From contig NZ_JABBFP010000001.1 of assembly GCF_018494085.1 (NCBI RefSeq), positions 186,001 to 250,000 of the forward strand: 64,000 nt of DNA, read 5' to 3'. Made by a program: the position numbers and the translations under genes. This DNA comes from Rosenbergiella collisarenosi. Lineage in GTDB: Bacteria > Pseudomonadota > Gammaproteobacteria > Enterobacterales > Enterobacteriaceae. How positions within the stretch are numbered: the stretch's first letter is position 1; each line of letters starts with the position of its first letter. Below the pieces are notes generated by a model. That model was not told the DNA's origin, made no database searches, and saw only the letters and a list, made by a program, of their open reading frames with translations. This document shows, piece after piece, positions 33,470 through 44,471 of the stretch.

Positions 33470-34789
33470 ATGCCTATTACGATCATTGCCCTGGGTGTTG
33501 TACTGTTACTTGTATTAATGATTGTTTTTAAGGTTAACGGTTTTTTAGCGTTAATTTTTGTTTCCGCAGTCGTTGGGATAGCCGAAGGGATGACACCGCT
33601 GCAAGTGATTGCTTCTATTCAAAAAGGTGTTGGCAGTACCCTCGGAAGTTTAGCAATGATCCTCGGCTTTGGCGCGATGCTCGGTAAATTAGTCTCCGAC
33701 ACTGGCGCAGCGCAACGTGTGGCAATGACATTAATCGACGCCTTTGGAAAACAACGCGTCCAGTGGGCAATGATGGTTACTGGCCTAGTCGTTGGGCTAG
33801 CCATGTTCTATGAGATTGGCTTCGTCTTGCTACTGCCCTTAGTGTATACCGTTGTGGTCGCAGCGGGTATTCCACTCCTGTATGTTGGCGTCCCCATGGT
33901 GGCGGCGTTATCCGTTACGCACTGCTTCTTACCTCCTCACCCTGGTCCAACCGCGATTGCGACCATCTTTGGCGCGAATCTAGGCACAACCTTACTGTAT
34001 GGCATGGTCTTAACGTTACCGACGGTCATTATCGCCGGCCCTATCTTTTCCCGGTTTTTAAAAAAATACGAGAAGACACCACCAGAAGGCCTCTACAATA
34101 CAAAAATATTTACTGATGCTGAGATGCCAGGATTCTGGACGAGTATCTTCGCCGCGGTAATCCCCGTGGTCCTCATGGCTCTAGCGGCAGTATTTGAATT
34201 AACAGTTGCCAAAGAAAATCCTATTCGCCAATTCTTCGAGTTTATCGGTAACCCGGCGGTCGCCTTATTTATTTCGGTGATTATTGCAGCGGTAACCCTA
34301 GGTTTGCGTAATGGCCGTAAAATTGAAGAGGTTATGGAGATGTGTGGGTCGTCGATTGCCGCTATCGCCATGATAGTATTTATTATCGCGGGTGGCGGGG
34401 CATTCAAACAGGTGCTGGTGGACAGCGGTGTTGGGGAATATATTGCGCAGATGATGCGTAACTCCTCGCTTTCACCTTTACTGATGTGTTGGACAGTGGC
34501 CGCAATGTTGCGTATTGCACTGGGGTCCGCGACGGTAGCTGCTATTACCACTGCCGGGATCGTAACGCCGATTATTGCAGTCACCCATACTGATCCGGCG
34601 CTGATGGTGCTGGCAGTGGGGGCAGGGAGCGTCATCGCTTCCCATGTCAATGACCCGGGTTTCTGGTTATTCAAAGGATATTTCAACTTAAGCGTAGTGG
34701 AGACACTTAAAACGTGGACAGTAATGGAGACTATTATCTCGGTGATTGGTTTAGTTGGGGTACTAATACTTGAGGGTATTGTGGGGTAG
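33470..34789 (+). CDS. idnT: IdnT, L-idonate/gluconate:H+ symporter
   Basis: The 439-aa polytopic permease belongs to the GntP family and matches E. coli IdnT from memory, including VNGFLALIFVSAVVGIAEGM, GFGAMLGKLVSDTGAAQRVA, VTHCFLPPHPGPTAIATIFG, AIAMIVFIIAGGGAFKQVLV and SVIASHVNDPGFWLFKGYFN. It takes up idonate, 5-ketogluconate or gluconate with protons. It follows idnD by 93 bp and ends before a strong terminator. Because Gcd in this genome makes gluconate in the periplasm, gluconate is a plausible main substrate here. Confidence 0.92.
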   Translation: MPITIIALGVVLLLVLMIVFKVNGFLALIFVSAVVGIAEGMTPLQVIASIQKGVGSTLGSLAMILGFGAMLGKLVSDTGAAQRVAMTLIDAFGKQRVQWAMMVTGLVVGLAMFYEIGFVLLLPLVYTVVVAAGIPLLYVGVPMVAALSVTHCFLPPHPGPTAIATIFGANLGTTLLYGMVLTLPTVIIAGPIFSRFLKKYEKTPPEGLYNTKIFTDAEMPGFWTSIFAAVIPVVLMALAAVFELTVAKENPIRQFFEFIGNPAVALFISVIIAAVTLGLRNGRKIEEVMEMCGSSIAAIAMIVFIIAGGGAFKQVLVDSGVGEYIAQMMRNSSLSPLLMCWTVAAMLRIALGSATVAAITTAGIVTPIIAVTHTDPALMVLAVGAGSVIASHVNDPGFWLFKGYFNLSVVETLKTWTVMETIISVIGLVGVLILEGIVG

Positions 34790-34804
34790 GGATAATTCAA
34801 GGAT

Positions 34805-34842
34805 CACCGCGTTGATACCTTCAGGTATCTCGCGGTGTTTTT
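34805..34842 (+). terminator. Rho-independent terminator after idnT
   Basis: CACCGCG pairs with CGCGGTG around an inner GATACC/GGTATC stem with a TTCA loop, followed by five T residues. It ends the idnDT unit 15 bp past the stop. Confidence 0.85.
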
Positions 34843-35274
34843 AAGAATAGATTAGGTAGAAAGTAATTTAGTATAAAATTAAATTTTTCTGATTTATTAA
34901 AGTATCCAAAATATTTATCGATAGTGTTAGCACCCAATATCTATGGTCAAAAAAATATAGTATTTATTATAAAAAGAGTTATTGATCGATGAGGAGACTT
35001 ATTCTTTATTTTTTAATAATAAATAATGCCATTTATCAGAATAAGATACCTTTGATGATTATTGTTTAAGGTAGCAAAAGCTATACTCACAAATTGAAAC
35101 GTGCCGAGCGGTGAAAACTACATTGATGAGTGCACACATTACCGCTCAATTTGATAAGAATTTTTCCTGAATCGACCCTAGCCCATCTTCTTTTCTAACA
35201 ATACGTGATATGATTGCCGTCATGTGCTTGTAGCGATACTTGCGAATAATTTTCATAGTCAAGATGAGTAAGCA
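34843..35274 (+). promoter_or_regulatory. AT-rich leader of the O-antigen operon with nested inverted repeat
   Basis: About 430 bp without a gene. Around 35090-35153 two nested inverted repeats occur: CAAATTG (35090-35096) with CAATTTG (35147-35153), and inside it GAGCGGT (35106-35112) with ACCGCTC (35141-35147), enclosing a 28-nt loop. This could be a structured 5' UTR or operator of wzm. No JUMPstart/ops element (GGCGGTAGCG) is present. A promoter could not be fixed with confidence. Confidence 0.4.
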
Positions 35275-36042
35275 ATGAAGTTAACTTTTGGGTATCTTAT
35301 TGATTTAATATCAGTTATTACTGAGAAAGAGTTAAAGGTTAGGTATAAAAGCAGTTTCCTCGGTTACCTCTGGTCGATGGCAAATCCGCTACTTTTCGCC
35401 ATGATCTACTACTTTATATTCAAACTAGTAATGCGCGTTCAGATACCAAACTATACCCTCTTCCTTATCACGGCCCTGTTTCCTTGGCAGTGGTTTACGA
35501 GTGCGGTAGGCAACTCTCTTTTTTCTTACATTGCCAATGCCCAGATCATCAAAAAAACGACCTTCCCACGTTCGATCATTCCTTTCTGTAATACGTTTAT
35601 GGAGTTTCTACATTTCCTTTGTACTATCCCGGTGATTGTAGTTTTCCTTTATGTGTACGGTATGTCCCCTTCATTGAGTTGGCTATGGGGTATTCCTCTG
35701 ATTGGTATGGCACAGATGATTCTTATTTTCGGGCTATCACTAATGCTGTCATCTCTAAACCTGTTTTTCCGTGATTTAGAGCGGTTTGTACCATTGATTT
35801 TAATGTTAATGTTTTATTGTACACCTATCCTCTACTCTACTGACCTGATCCCTAAGCAGTATCACTGGCTTATCACGGGCAATCCGATGTCAGTAATTAT
35901 CTCTGCTTGGCGTGACCTATTTATGCATGGAATAATCCGCACCGGAGACTTACTGGTGATGTACGGAACCGCTATCCCAGTATTAATTTTAGGTGTACTT
36001 ATTTTCAACAAGTTAAAATTCCGTTTTGCGGAGATTCTGTAA
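35275..36042 (+). CDS. wzm: Wzm, O-antigen ABC transporter permease
   Basis: The 255-aa protein is an ABC-2 permease with six membrane helices: the N-terminal amphipathic EKELKVRYKSSFLGYLWSMA, then IYYFIFKLVM, FLITALFPWQWF, KKTTFPRSIIPF, ILIFGLSLML, FYCTPILYS and the C-terminal ILGVLIFNKLKFRFAE. Length and neighbours match Klebsiella Wzm of the D-galactan cluster. With Wzt it exports the complete undecaprenyl-linked polysaccharide. Its stop overlaps the wzt start (TAATG). Confidence 0.9.
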   Translation: MKLTFGYLIDLISVITEKELKVRYKSSFLGYLWSMANPLLFAMIYYFIFKLVMRVQIPNYTLFLITALFPWQWFTSAVGNSLFSYIANAQIIKKTTFPRSIIPFCNTFMEFLHFLCTIPVIVVFLYVYGMSPSLSWLWGIPLIGMAQMILIFGLSLMLSSLNLFFRDLERFVPLILMLMFYCTPILYSTDLIPKQYHWLITGNPMSVIISAWRDLFMHGIIRTGDLLVMYGTAIPVLILGVLIFNKLKFRFAEIL

Positions 36043-36779
36043 TGACTGTTATTGAATTTCAAAATGTATCGAAATCGTATCCTCTCTATCATCACATTGG
36101 TTCAGGGATAAAAGACCTTATATTTCATCCATATAGAGCGTTGAAATTACTCAAAGGTAAACAGTATAAAGCGATTGAAAACATTAGCTTCACTATAGAG
36201 AAAGGTGAAGCTGCCGCATTGATTGGCCGGAACGGCGCAGGTAAAAGCACTTCTCTTGGCTTGGTCACCGGAGTCATTAAGCCTAGTAAAGGCAAAGTGA
36301 CGACAGTAGGGCGAATTGCTTCAATGTTAGAATTAGGTGGTGGTTTCCATTCCGAATTAACGGGACGCGAAAATATCATCATGAATGCAACCCTTATGGG
36401 GTTACGTAAAAAACAAGTAATGGAAAAACTTGATGCTATCATCGAATTTTCTGAGCTTGGCGATTTTATCGATGAGCCGATTAGAGTCTATTCAAGTGGA
36501 ATGCTAGCTAAACTTGGATTCTCAGTCATTAGTCAAGTTGAGCCGGATATTCTAATTATCGATGAGGTATTAGCTGTTGGAGATATCGCTTTTCAGAAGA
36601 AATGTATTGAAACGATAAGAAACTTCAAAGCCAAAGGGGTGACTATTTTATTCGTCAGCCACAACACCTCAGATGTAGAAAAAATATGCGATAAAGTCAT
36701 ATGGATTGAAAACCATAACTTAAAAGAAATTGGCCCTGCTAGTCAGGTTATCCCTAAATATAAAGCACACATGGTATAG
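36042..36779 (+). CDS. wzt: Wzt, O-antigen ABC transporter ATPase
   Basis: The 245-aa ATPase shows Walker A LIGRNGAGKSTSLG, the Q-loop region ELGGGFHSELTGRENI, the signature YSSGMLAKLGF, Walker B DILIIDEVLAVGD and H-loop VSHNTSD. It lacks the C-terminal carbohydrate-binding domain found in longer Wzt proteins, like the 246-aa Klebsiella O2a protein. Chain length should therefore be set without terminal-cap recognition by Wzt. It powers Wzm and overlaps wzm by one base. Confidence 0.93.
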   Translation: MTVIEFQNVSKSYPLYHHIGSGIKDLIFHPYRALKLLKGKQYKAIENISFTIEKGEAAALIGRNGAGKSTSLGLVTGVIKPSKGKVTTVGRIASMLELGGGFHSELTGRENIIMNATLMGLRKKQVMEKLDAIIEFSELGDFIDEPIRVYSSGMLAKLGFSVISQVEPDILIIDEVLAVGDIAFQKKCIETIRNFKAKGVTILFVSHNTSDVEKICDKVIWIENHNLKEIGPASQVIPKYKAHMV

Positions 36780-36787
36780 AGATTACT

Positions 36788-38686
36788 ATGAGCACTATAA
36801 AAATTTATACCTGTCATCATAAGGCAAGTGCCTTTTTATCATCGAATTTAATTGAACCTATACATGTTGGTAAGGCGTTAAACTTAAATGATATAGGCTG
36901 TATGGGTGATAACACGGGAGATAATATCTCCTACAAAAACCCATTCTACTGTGAACTCACCGCCCATTATTGGGTATGGAAAAATGCGCAACCTACTGAT
37001 TTTGTAGGTTTTATGCATTACCGTCGGCATCTCAATTTTTCTGATAATCAGTCAATGGCCGAGGATAATTGGGGTGTCATTAATGCAGAAGAGCTTGATG
37101 CATCTTATGAAAATGAATGCGGGCTTACTACAGAACAGATTACGGCTACGTTAGAAGACTGCGACCTCATACTGCCTAAAAAATGGTCAGTAACCCAAGC
37201 AGGTAATAGATCTAACTACAGCCATTATATGCGTAGTGAATACTTGCATATTGAGCATTACGATGAAGCATTAAAGATCATTGCCAGTGATTATCCTGAG
37301 TATGTCTCTGCGGCAGAGAAATTTAATGCGGCGTCGGATGGCTATTATACTAACATGTTTGTCATGAGACATGACCTGTTTGATCGCTATTCAAAATGGT
37401 TATTCGATATTAGCCAAAAATTAGAATCTAAGATATCGTTTAATAATTTTAACTCCCAAGAAAAGCGGGTTATCGGTCATATATCTGAACGCCTTTTGAA
37501 TATATTTATTTTACGTGAGCTAGAAATAAATCCTGATTTGAAAATCAAAGAAGTTCAGAGAACCTTTATCAAAAAAGAGACTTTTAATGGTAAGTTAGCC
37601 CCTGTCTACCCAAAGGGCAGCATTCCTGTAGTTATATGCTTTGATGATAATTACGCCATCTCTGGTGCGGCACTTATCAACTCGTTGTTAAAGAATTCTC
37701 AAGATGAGTTGAACTACGATATAATTGTTTTAGAAAATAAAATAAGCACGATTAATAAGTCTAGATTATTTAAATTAGTAGCCGAAAAAAATAATTTTTC
37801 ATTAAGATTCTTTGATGTTAATACGTTTACAGAACTTAATGATGTACATGTCAGGGGCCATTTTACAGCTGCGACCTATGCAAGGCTATTCATCCCGAGA
37901 CTGCTCAAAGATTACTCTAAGGTTATATTTATAGATGCGGACACTGTTGTAGAACATGATATCGCAGAACTATATGAAATAGAATTAGGAACTAATTTAG
38001 TCGCCGCGGTTCGCGATATTGTGATGGAAGGATTTGTTAAATTCGGTGCAATGTCGACTAGCTCATTTGGGATTATGCCAGCAAAACAGTATTTGCATAA
38101 AGTATTGGCAATGAATAAACCTGAAAAATATTTTCAAGCAGGTATCATTGTATTTAACATCGACCAAATGAATAAAGAAGATACTTATCAGCAGTTAATG
38201 GCCGAAATGAAAAGTGGTCAATATTGGTTCCTTGATCAAGATATTATGAATAAGGTCTTCTACGATCGCGTCCATGATTTACCATTGGAGTGGAACGTTT
38301 ACCATGGTAATGGTAACACTGACGATTTCTTTCCTAATCTGGTCTTTTCAACCTATAGCCAGTTTCTTCGTGCTCGCATGAAACCAAAAATGATACATTT
38401 TGCAGGTGAGAACAAGCCTTGGAATACAAGCCGCGTTGATTTCTTTGACAACTTTGCTAAGAATATCGCCGATACCCCTTGGCAATACCAGCTTTATCAA
38501 AATCTCGCGGGTCAGACGCTAGGCTCAACGAACGCAGTGACTTCTGGGGCGCCAGCACTATTGTTACAAACGCGGATAAAAAGAAGATTAATGCCGATGG
38601 TAGATCGCTTTGCGCCGACAGGATCTCCGCGCCGTAACTCATTAATAAAATACTACTATATTGTTAGACGTAAGATTTTGGGATAG
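36788..38686 (+). CDS. wbbM: WbbM-like bifunctional galactosyltransferase (GT111-GT8)
   Basis: The 632-aa protein has two catalytic regions. The N-terminal ~260 residues match DUF4422/GT111 (KIYTCHHKASAFLSS, YKNPFYCELTAHYWVWKN, GFMHYRRHLNF). Residues ~275-560 are a GT8 domain (VVICFDDNYAISGAALINSL, KVIFIDADTVVEHDIAELY with the DxD, WFLDQDIMNKVF). This is the architecture of Klebsiella WbbM, the polymerase that alternates Galf and Galp in D-galactan I. It follows wzt by 8 bp. The C-terminal ~70 residues are basic and may attach to the membrane. Confidence 0.88.
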   Translation: MSTIKIYTCHHKASAFLSSNLIEPIHVGKALNLNDIGCMGDNTGDNISYKNPFYCELTAHYWVWKNAQPTDFVGFMHYRRHLNFSDNQSMAEDNWGVINAEELDASYENECGLTTEQITATLEDCDLILPKKWSVTQAGNRSNYSHYMRSEYLHIEHYDEALKIIASDYPEYVSAAEKFNAASDGYYTNMFVMRHDLFDRYSKWLFDISQKLESKISFNNFNSQEKRVIGHISERLLNIFILRELEINPDLKIKEVQRTFIKKETFNGKLAPVYPKGSIPVVICFDDNYAISGAALINSLLKNSQDELNYDIIVLENKISTINKSRLFKLVAEKNNFSLRFFDVNTFTELNDVHVRGHFTAATYARLFIPRLLKDYSKVIFIDADTVVEHDIAELYEIELGTNLVAAVRDIVMEGFVKFGAMSTSSFGIMPAKQYLHKVLAMNKPEKYFQAGIIVFNIDQMNKEDTYQQLMAEMKSGQYWFLDQDIMNKVFYDRVHDLPLEWNVYHGNGNTDDFFPNLVFSTYSQFLRARMKPKMIHFAGENKPWNTSRVDFFDNFAKNIADTPWQYQLYQNLAGQTLGSTNAVTSGAPALLLQTRIKRRLMPMVDRFAPTGSPRRNSLIKYYYIVRRKILG

Positions 38687-40743
<2,057 letters not shown>

Positions 40744-40747
40744 AAAA

Positions 40748-41878
40748 ATGAAGAAAATTTGCTATTTTATTAATTCGGATTGGTATTTTGACCTTCACTG
40801 GTTAGAGAGAGCTTATGCTGCTCAGCAAGACGGCTTTCAAGTTCATGTGGTAACTCGTTATAATAGCGATGACTTCGTTAAGAAATTTACTGACATAGGT
40901 TTTACTTGCCACCATATAGTATTGAAAGAACGTTCAATAAATCCCTTTGGATTCTTATATGGTATGTTTAATACTATTATTTTATTACATAAAATAGGTC
41001 CAGATATTTTACATAGTATCACCATCAAGCCTATTATCATTGGTGGGATTTACTCAAGGTTTTTTAAAAAAAACTTTATTACAAATATAGTCGGCTTAGG
41101 AAGAGTTTTCGATAACGGTGGTATTATATTTAAATCCATAAGGTTTCTCGTTACTCGATTTTATAAGTTTATTTTTAAAAATCCTAAAAGTAAAATTATC
41201 TTCGAGCATGATAATGATAGGTTTTTATTGGGGAATTTTTTAAATTTAAATAGTACTCAAACTACAGTTATTGATGGTGCAGGTGTAGATACAAACTTCT
41301 TTGCTTATCAGCAAGAAGAACACTCAAAAGTACCAGTAGTTTTCTTTGCTGCTAGGATGTTAAAAAACAAAGGGCTAGATACTTTAGTCGAAATTAAAAG
41401 AGAGCTAGCTAAAGAAAATATTAAATTCCAACTTATTGTTGCTGGAATTGAAGTCCCAGACGATCCTCAGGCTATCTCTCATACTACAATTAAAAACTGG
41501 GAAGAGCAGGGAGATATTATTTGGTTGGGTACACGCAAAGACATGAGTGAGTTAATCACCCAGAGTAATATTGTTGCATTACCAACTACCTATCCAGAAG
41601 GTGTGCCGAGGATACTGATCGAGGCTTGTGCAATTGGCCGTGCTTGTATTGCCTATGATAGCGGTGGTTGTGGCAGTATAGTCGTTGACGGTGTAAATGG
41701 TTTTCTAGTAAAAAAAGACAATAAAAAAGAGTTTAAAGATAAAATATTAAAACTCATTCTAGATGTAGATTTAAGAATAGCTATGGGGATACAAGGAAGG
41801 AAAATCGTCGCAGAAAGATTTTCTTCTCAAGATATTATAGCCAAGACGCTAGATATCTATAAGTCTTTAGAGCGGTAG
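40748..41878 (+). CDS. wbbO: WbbO-like GT4 glycosyltransferase
   Basis: The 376-aa GT4 enzyme shows the N-terminal Rossmann start KKICYFINSDWYFDLHWLER, FAARMLKNKGLDTLVEIKRE, IWLGTRKDMSELI and the nucleotide-sugar motif PEGVPRILIEACAIGRACIAYDSGGC. In Klebsiella, WbbO adds the first Galp and Galf residues to the Und-PP-GlcNAc primer. Position (last in wzm-wzt-wbbM-glf-wbbN-wbbO) and length (377 in Klebsiella) fit. AT-rich codon use resembles the rest of the cluster. Confidence 0.85.
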   Translation: MKKICYFINSDWYFDLHWLERAYAAQQDGFQVHVVTRYNSDDFVKKFTDIGFTCHHIVLKERSINPFGFLYGMFNTIILLHKIGPDILHSITIKPIIIGGIYSRFFKKNFITNIVGLGRVFDNGGIIFKSIRFLVTRFYKFIFKNPKSKIIFEHDNDRFLLGNFLNLNSTQTTVIDGAGVDTNFFAYQQEEHSKVPVVFFAARMLKNKGLDTLVEIKRELAKENIKFQLIVAGIEVPDDPQAISHTTIKNWEEQGDIIWLGTRKDMSELITQSNIVALPTTYPEGVPRILIEACAIGRACIAYDSGGCGSIVVDGVNGFLVKKDNKKEFKDKILKLILDVDLRIAMGIQGRKIVAERFSSQDIIAKTLDIYKSLER

Positions 41879-42073
41879 GGTAATAGTTAATAGATGAGTC
41901 CTATCAGAATACATAAATACCGATATTTTCTATAATAACGTTATATATTAGCGAGTCGGTTCGGATAATAAGTAAAGTTGTCGATAAGATTATATTATTA
42001 TTTTATTTCGTTACTAAATAGTTAATAATTTAGTCTTTGCAATCTTCACATTTATAGATAAAGGATAAGTTAG

Positions 42074-42110
42074 TAAAAAAAGAACACCCAACTAAGCGAG
42101 TGTTCTTTTT
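42074..42110. terminator. Bidirectional terminator between wbbO and the GT4-GT2 gene
   Basis: AAAAAGAACAC (42077-42087) pairs fully with GTGTTCTTTTT (42100-42110) around a 12-nt loop, with A and T tracts on both sides. It can terminate the convergent wbbO (+) and the glycosyltransferase fusion (-). Confidence 0.85.
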
Positions 42111-42120
42111 AAAGTCAAAA

Positions 42121-44379
42121 TTATTTATTTATGATTTTTCTTAATAATCGGATAATAGCCGAACTTTTTTTATCTTTCTTCGTTAATAATGAATGCAGTG
42201 AATTAAAGCGGTCGTTAGCCCATCCATTTTCTTGTTGAGAGATCAGGTAGCTCAGCTTATCGTTTAATACATTAAACCTATCATGGGCCCATCCCTCTCT
42301 TTGTTGAGAAACTAAATGTTCAATTTTCTCATTAAGGGAGTAGGTTCCATTATAGTTTTTAAGATGATGGTTTTCATTCTCTAAACGATTAATCTTTTCA
42401 AAAAGGCCATGGATTATCCCTAATGAGTAATTATGTTTCGTGTTTTCCTGCATAAAAGGACGGAAACTACGATAGTTATTTTTACTCTTATTACCAGACA
42501 AAAGCATCCCAGTATTTGCTACCCGGTACCAAAACATGGGTTCAGGCTCTAATTGTATTTTAAAACCGTTTAGACAGGCTTTAAGAAAGAACTCCCAATC
42601 CTCATGTCCAATTCCATAATCTTCAGTGAACCCACCAAGACTCATAAAAACTTCACGTTTAATAAGTGCATTAGCATCGCCGAAACAGTTTGTGAAACTT
42701 GCGATATTTGCGTCAGGCCCAAGAGGAAGCCAACAATGAGTCGTTTTTCTTAATGGGGACGGTAGCTCATTATTAAAAATGAGATCGCTTGGTGTTGTCA
42801 CAATGTCTGAATTAGAATTTAGAGCGCACCTCAGTAGTGTTTCAACTTCATTTGGTTTCGCAACGTTATCATCATCCATAAAAAGCAGATAATCACCGGA
42901 TGCGTGGCTTGCTGCTAAATTTCTCGCAGCACCGAGATAATTATTCGAGCTACGAATTATTTTCCATTTTCTTTCTTCAAAATCTTTTTCGATAAAATTG
43001 AGGTATTCGTGAGATTCTTTTTCCTTACTACCATCATCAACTAAGATTACTTCTAAATTTTTGTATGTTTGTTGTTGGACAGAAAAAATAGCATGCTGTA
43101 ATAATTGATGCCTATCGAAGTGAGTGATACAGATACTCACTTTAGGGCCATTTTCTTTGTCAACTTTGATAAAGTTTTTGGGTGTTGGAGTATCAATAAC
43201 TTCAAGCCAAGAACTGATAATCTCTTCCTGTTTTTGTATTAAACCAGGTGTACAGTTAAAGTTCTTGATTCTTTTATGTATTTTATTATACAAATCAATA
43301 GGGTTTGGAGTGAATAATATTTCACTATGGAATTCTTTAGATATCAACTCCGGAATCCCACCAACATTTGATGAAATAAAGTTAATATTATTAATCAAAC
43401 ATTCGTAGACAGTATAAGGTGAATTTTCTACCAGTGATGGCATTACGGCTAAAATATTTTTTCTTTTTAAGTAATCATTAGCCTGAGTTCGGTCGTAATC
43501 TGTGATTATTTTGGTTGTGATATCCAGATTTTTAGTTCTATTGCCGATATGATCAACAGAATTAAACGATGATGAAGAAATTGATTTTCCTAAGAATGTT
43601 ATACATGAAATAGAATTTAGATCATCTTCAGTCATGTTTTCTAATGCTTTTAGAAAAATATCTAACCCTTTCCGAGTCTCAAGCCTGCCAAAAAAAACAA
43701 TCTCATATTTTTCTACTGGCTGCTTACTGCTTACGACAACAACCTGTTTTTCATCCTGTAAGCCCTTAAATGGCTCACAGTTTAAAATAACTTTATTATT
43801 ATCAGGTATCTGCCAATCCTTCGCCTTCATCCAATTGAAAAGATATTCGGAAGGACTGATTACTTCATCGGCCATTTCCACGACCAGTCTTTCCATATAG
43901 TAAAGTTCTAAGTGGTTTTGGTCGTAGGGTAATTGGTAGTTTCCTTCATCAGACCACAGCGTCGAGCTGTGTGTATTAATGACGAATTTTGTTTTTTCAA
44001 AATTACTACCATTGCTTTTACTTAATAATGTATAATAGAGATTGGCTTGCCATTCACAAGAAATGACAACATCGTAAATATCATTATCTTTAAGCCATAA
44101 GTATATCGAATAACTTTTTTTTCTGAAATATGGCGCATCGATTTCGATACTTTTGCAGAGATCTATATTAAATAGATTAATGTTTTTATTACTATAGCAA
44201 TCAGACCAATATTGAAAGCTTTTAGAGCCAGATTCTATATATTGTCCGCTAGTATACAGAATATCTACATGATGACCTTTTTCTGCTAAAGCTGTAGATA
44301 GGGCCGTAAATGCTGTTCCGATTCCACCATTGCGCACAGGGCCTTCGATGTCGGGTGTGATTATGAGAATTTTCTTCAT
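42121..44379 (-). CDS. GT4-GT2 fusion glycosyltransferase with C-terminal tandem repeat
   Basis: The 752-aa protein joins a GT4 domain (about 1-385: ILIITPDIEGPVRNGGIGTA, EIVFFGRLETRKGLDIFLKA, MPSLVENSPYTVYECLI) and a GT2 domain (about 410-640: VSICITHFDRHQLLQHAIFS, VILVDDGSKEKES, GDYLLFMDDDNVAKPNEV, GIGHEDWEFFLKA). A C-terminal segment contains two adjacent 23-residue repeats (SQQ-x-x-GWA-x-DRFN) and a basic tail. Such fusions make two successive linkages in a glycan. It lies on the opposite strand from the galactan genes, so it may build a separate side chain or polymer. Acceptor and donor are unknown. Confidence 0.82.
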   Translation of the reverse strand: MKKILIITPDIEGPVRNGGIGTAFTALSTALAEKGHHVDILYTSGQYIESGSKSFQYWSDCYSNKNINLFNIDLCKSIEIDAPYFRKKSYSIYLWLKDNDIYDVVISCEWQANLYYTLLSKSNGSNFEKTKFVINTHSSTLWSDEGNYQLPYDQNHLELYYMERLVVEMADEVISPSEYLFNWMKAKDWQIPDNNKVILNCEPFKGLQDEKQVVVVSSKQPVEKYEIVFFGRLETRKGLDIFLKALENMTEDDLNSISCITFLGKSISSSSFNSVDHIGNRTKNLDITTKIITDYDRTQANDYLKRKNILAVMPSLVENSPYTVYECLINNINFISSNVGGIPELISKEFHSEILFTPNPIDLYNKIHKRIKNFNCTPGLIQKQEEIISSWLEVIDTPTPKNFIKVDKENGPKVSICITHFDRHQLLQHAIFSVQQQTYKNLEVILVDDGSKEKESHEYLNFIEKDFEERKWKIIRSSNNYLGAARNLAASHASGDYLLFMDDDNVAKPNEVETLLRCALNSNSDIVTTPSDLIFNNELPSPLRKTTHCWLPLGPDANIASFTNCFGDANALIKREVFMSLGGFTEDYGIGHEDWEFFLKACLNGFKIQLEPEPMFWYRVANTGMLLSGNKSKNNYRSFRPFMQENTKHNYSLGIIHGLFEKINRLENENHHLKNYNGTYSLNEKIEHLVSQQREGWAHDRFNVLNDKLSYLISQQENGWANDRFNSLHSLLTKKDKKSSAIIRLLRKIINK
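42190..42327 (-). repeat. Two 23-codon tandem repeats in the GT4-GT2 protein
   Basis: Residues 685-707 and 708-730 share the pattern K[IL]xx-L[VI]SQQ-x-x-GWA-x-DRFN-x-L. The copies keep the residues but differ in many codons, so the repeat is selected at the protein level. It may be a heptad-like scaffold for protein contacts. Confidence 0.75.
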
Positions 44380-44471
44380 TGTATGTCCGTCCAGGTAAAA
44401 CTAAGATTAATATTCTTTGCGTTTTTTGCTGTATATTCTATTCACACCGTCAATTATCTACGGAGCCCGCA

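Noticed and set aside
34843-35274. JUMPstart/ops element before the O-antigen operon
   Set aside because: No GGCGGTAGCG-like core on either strand; only the nested inverted repeat is present.
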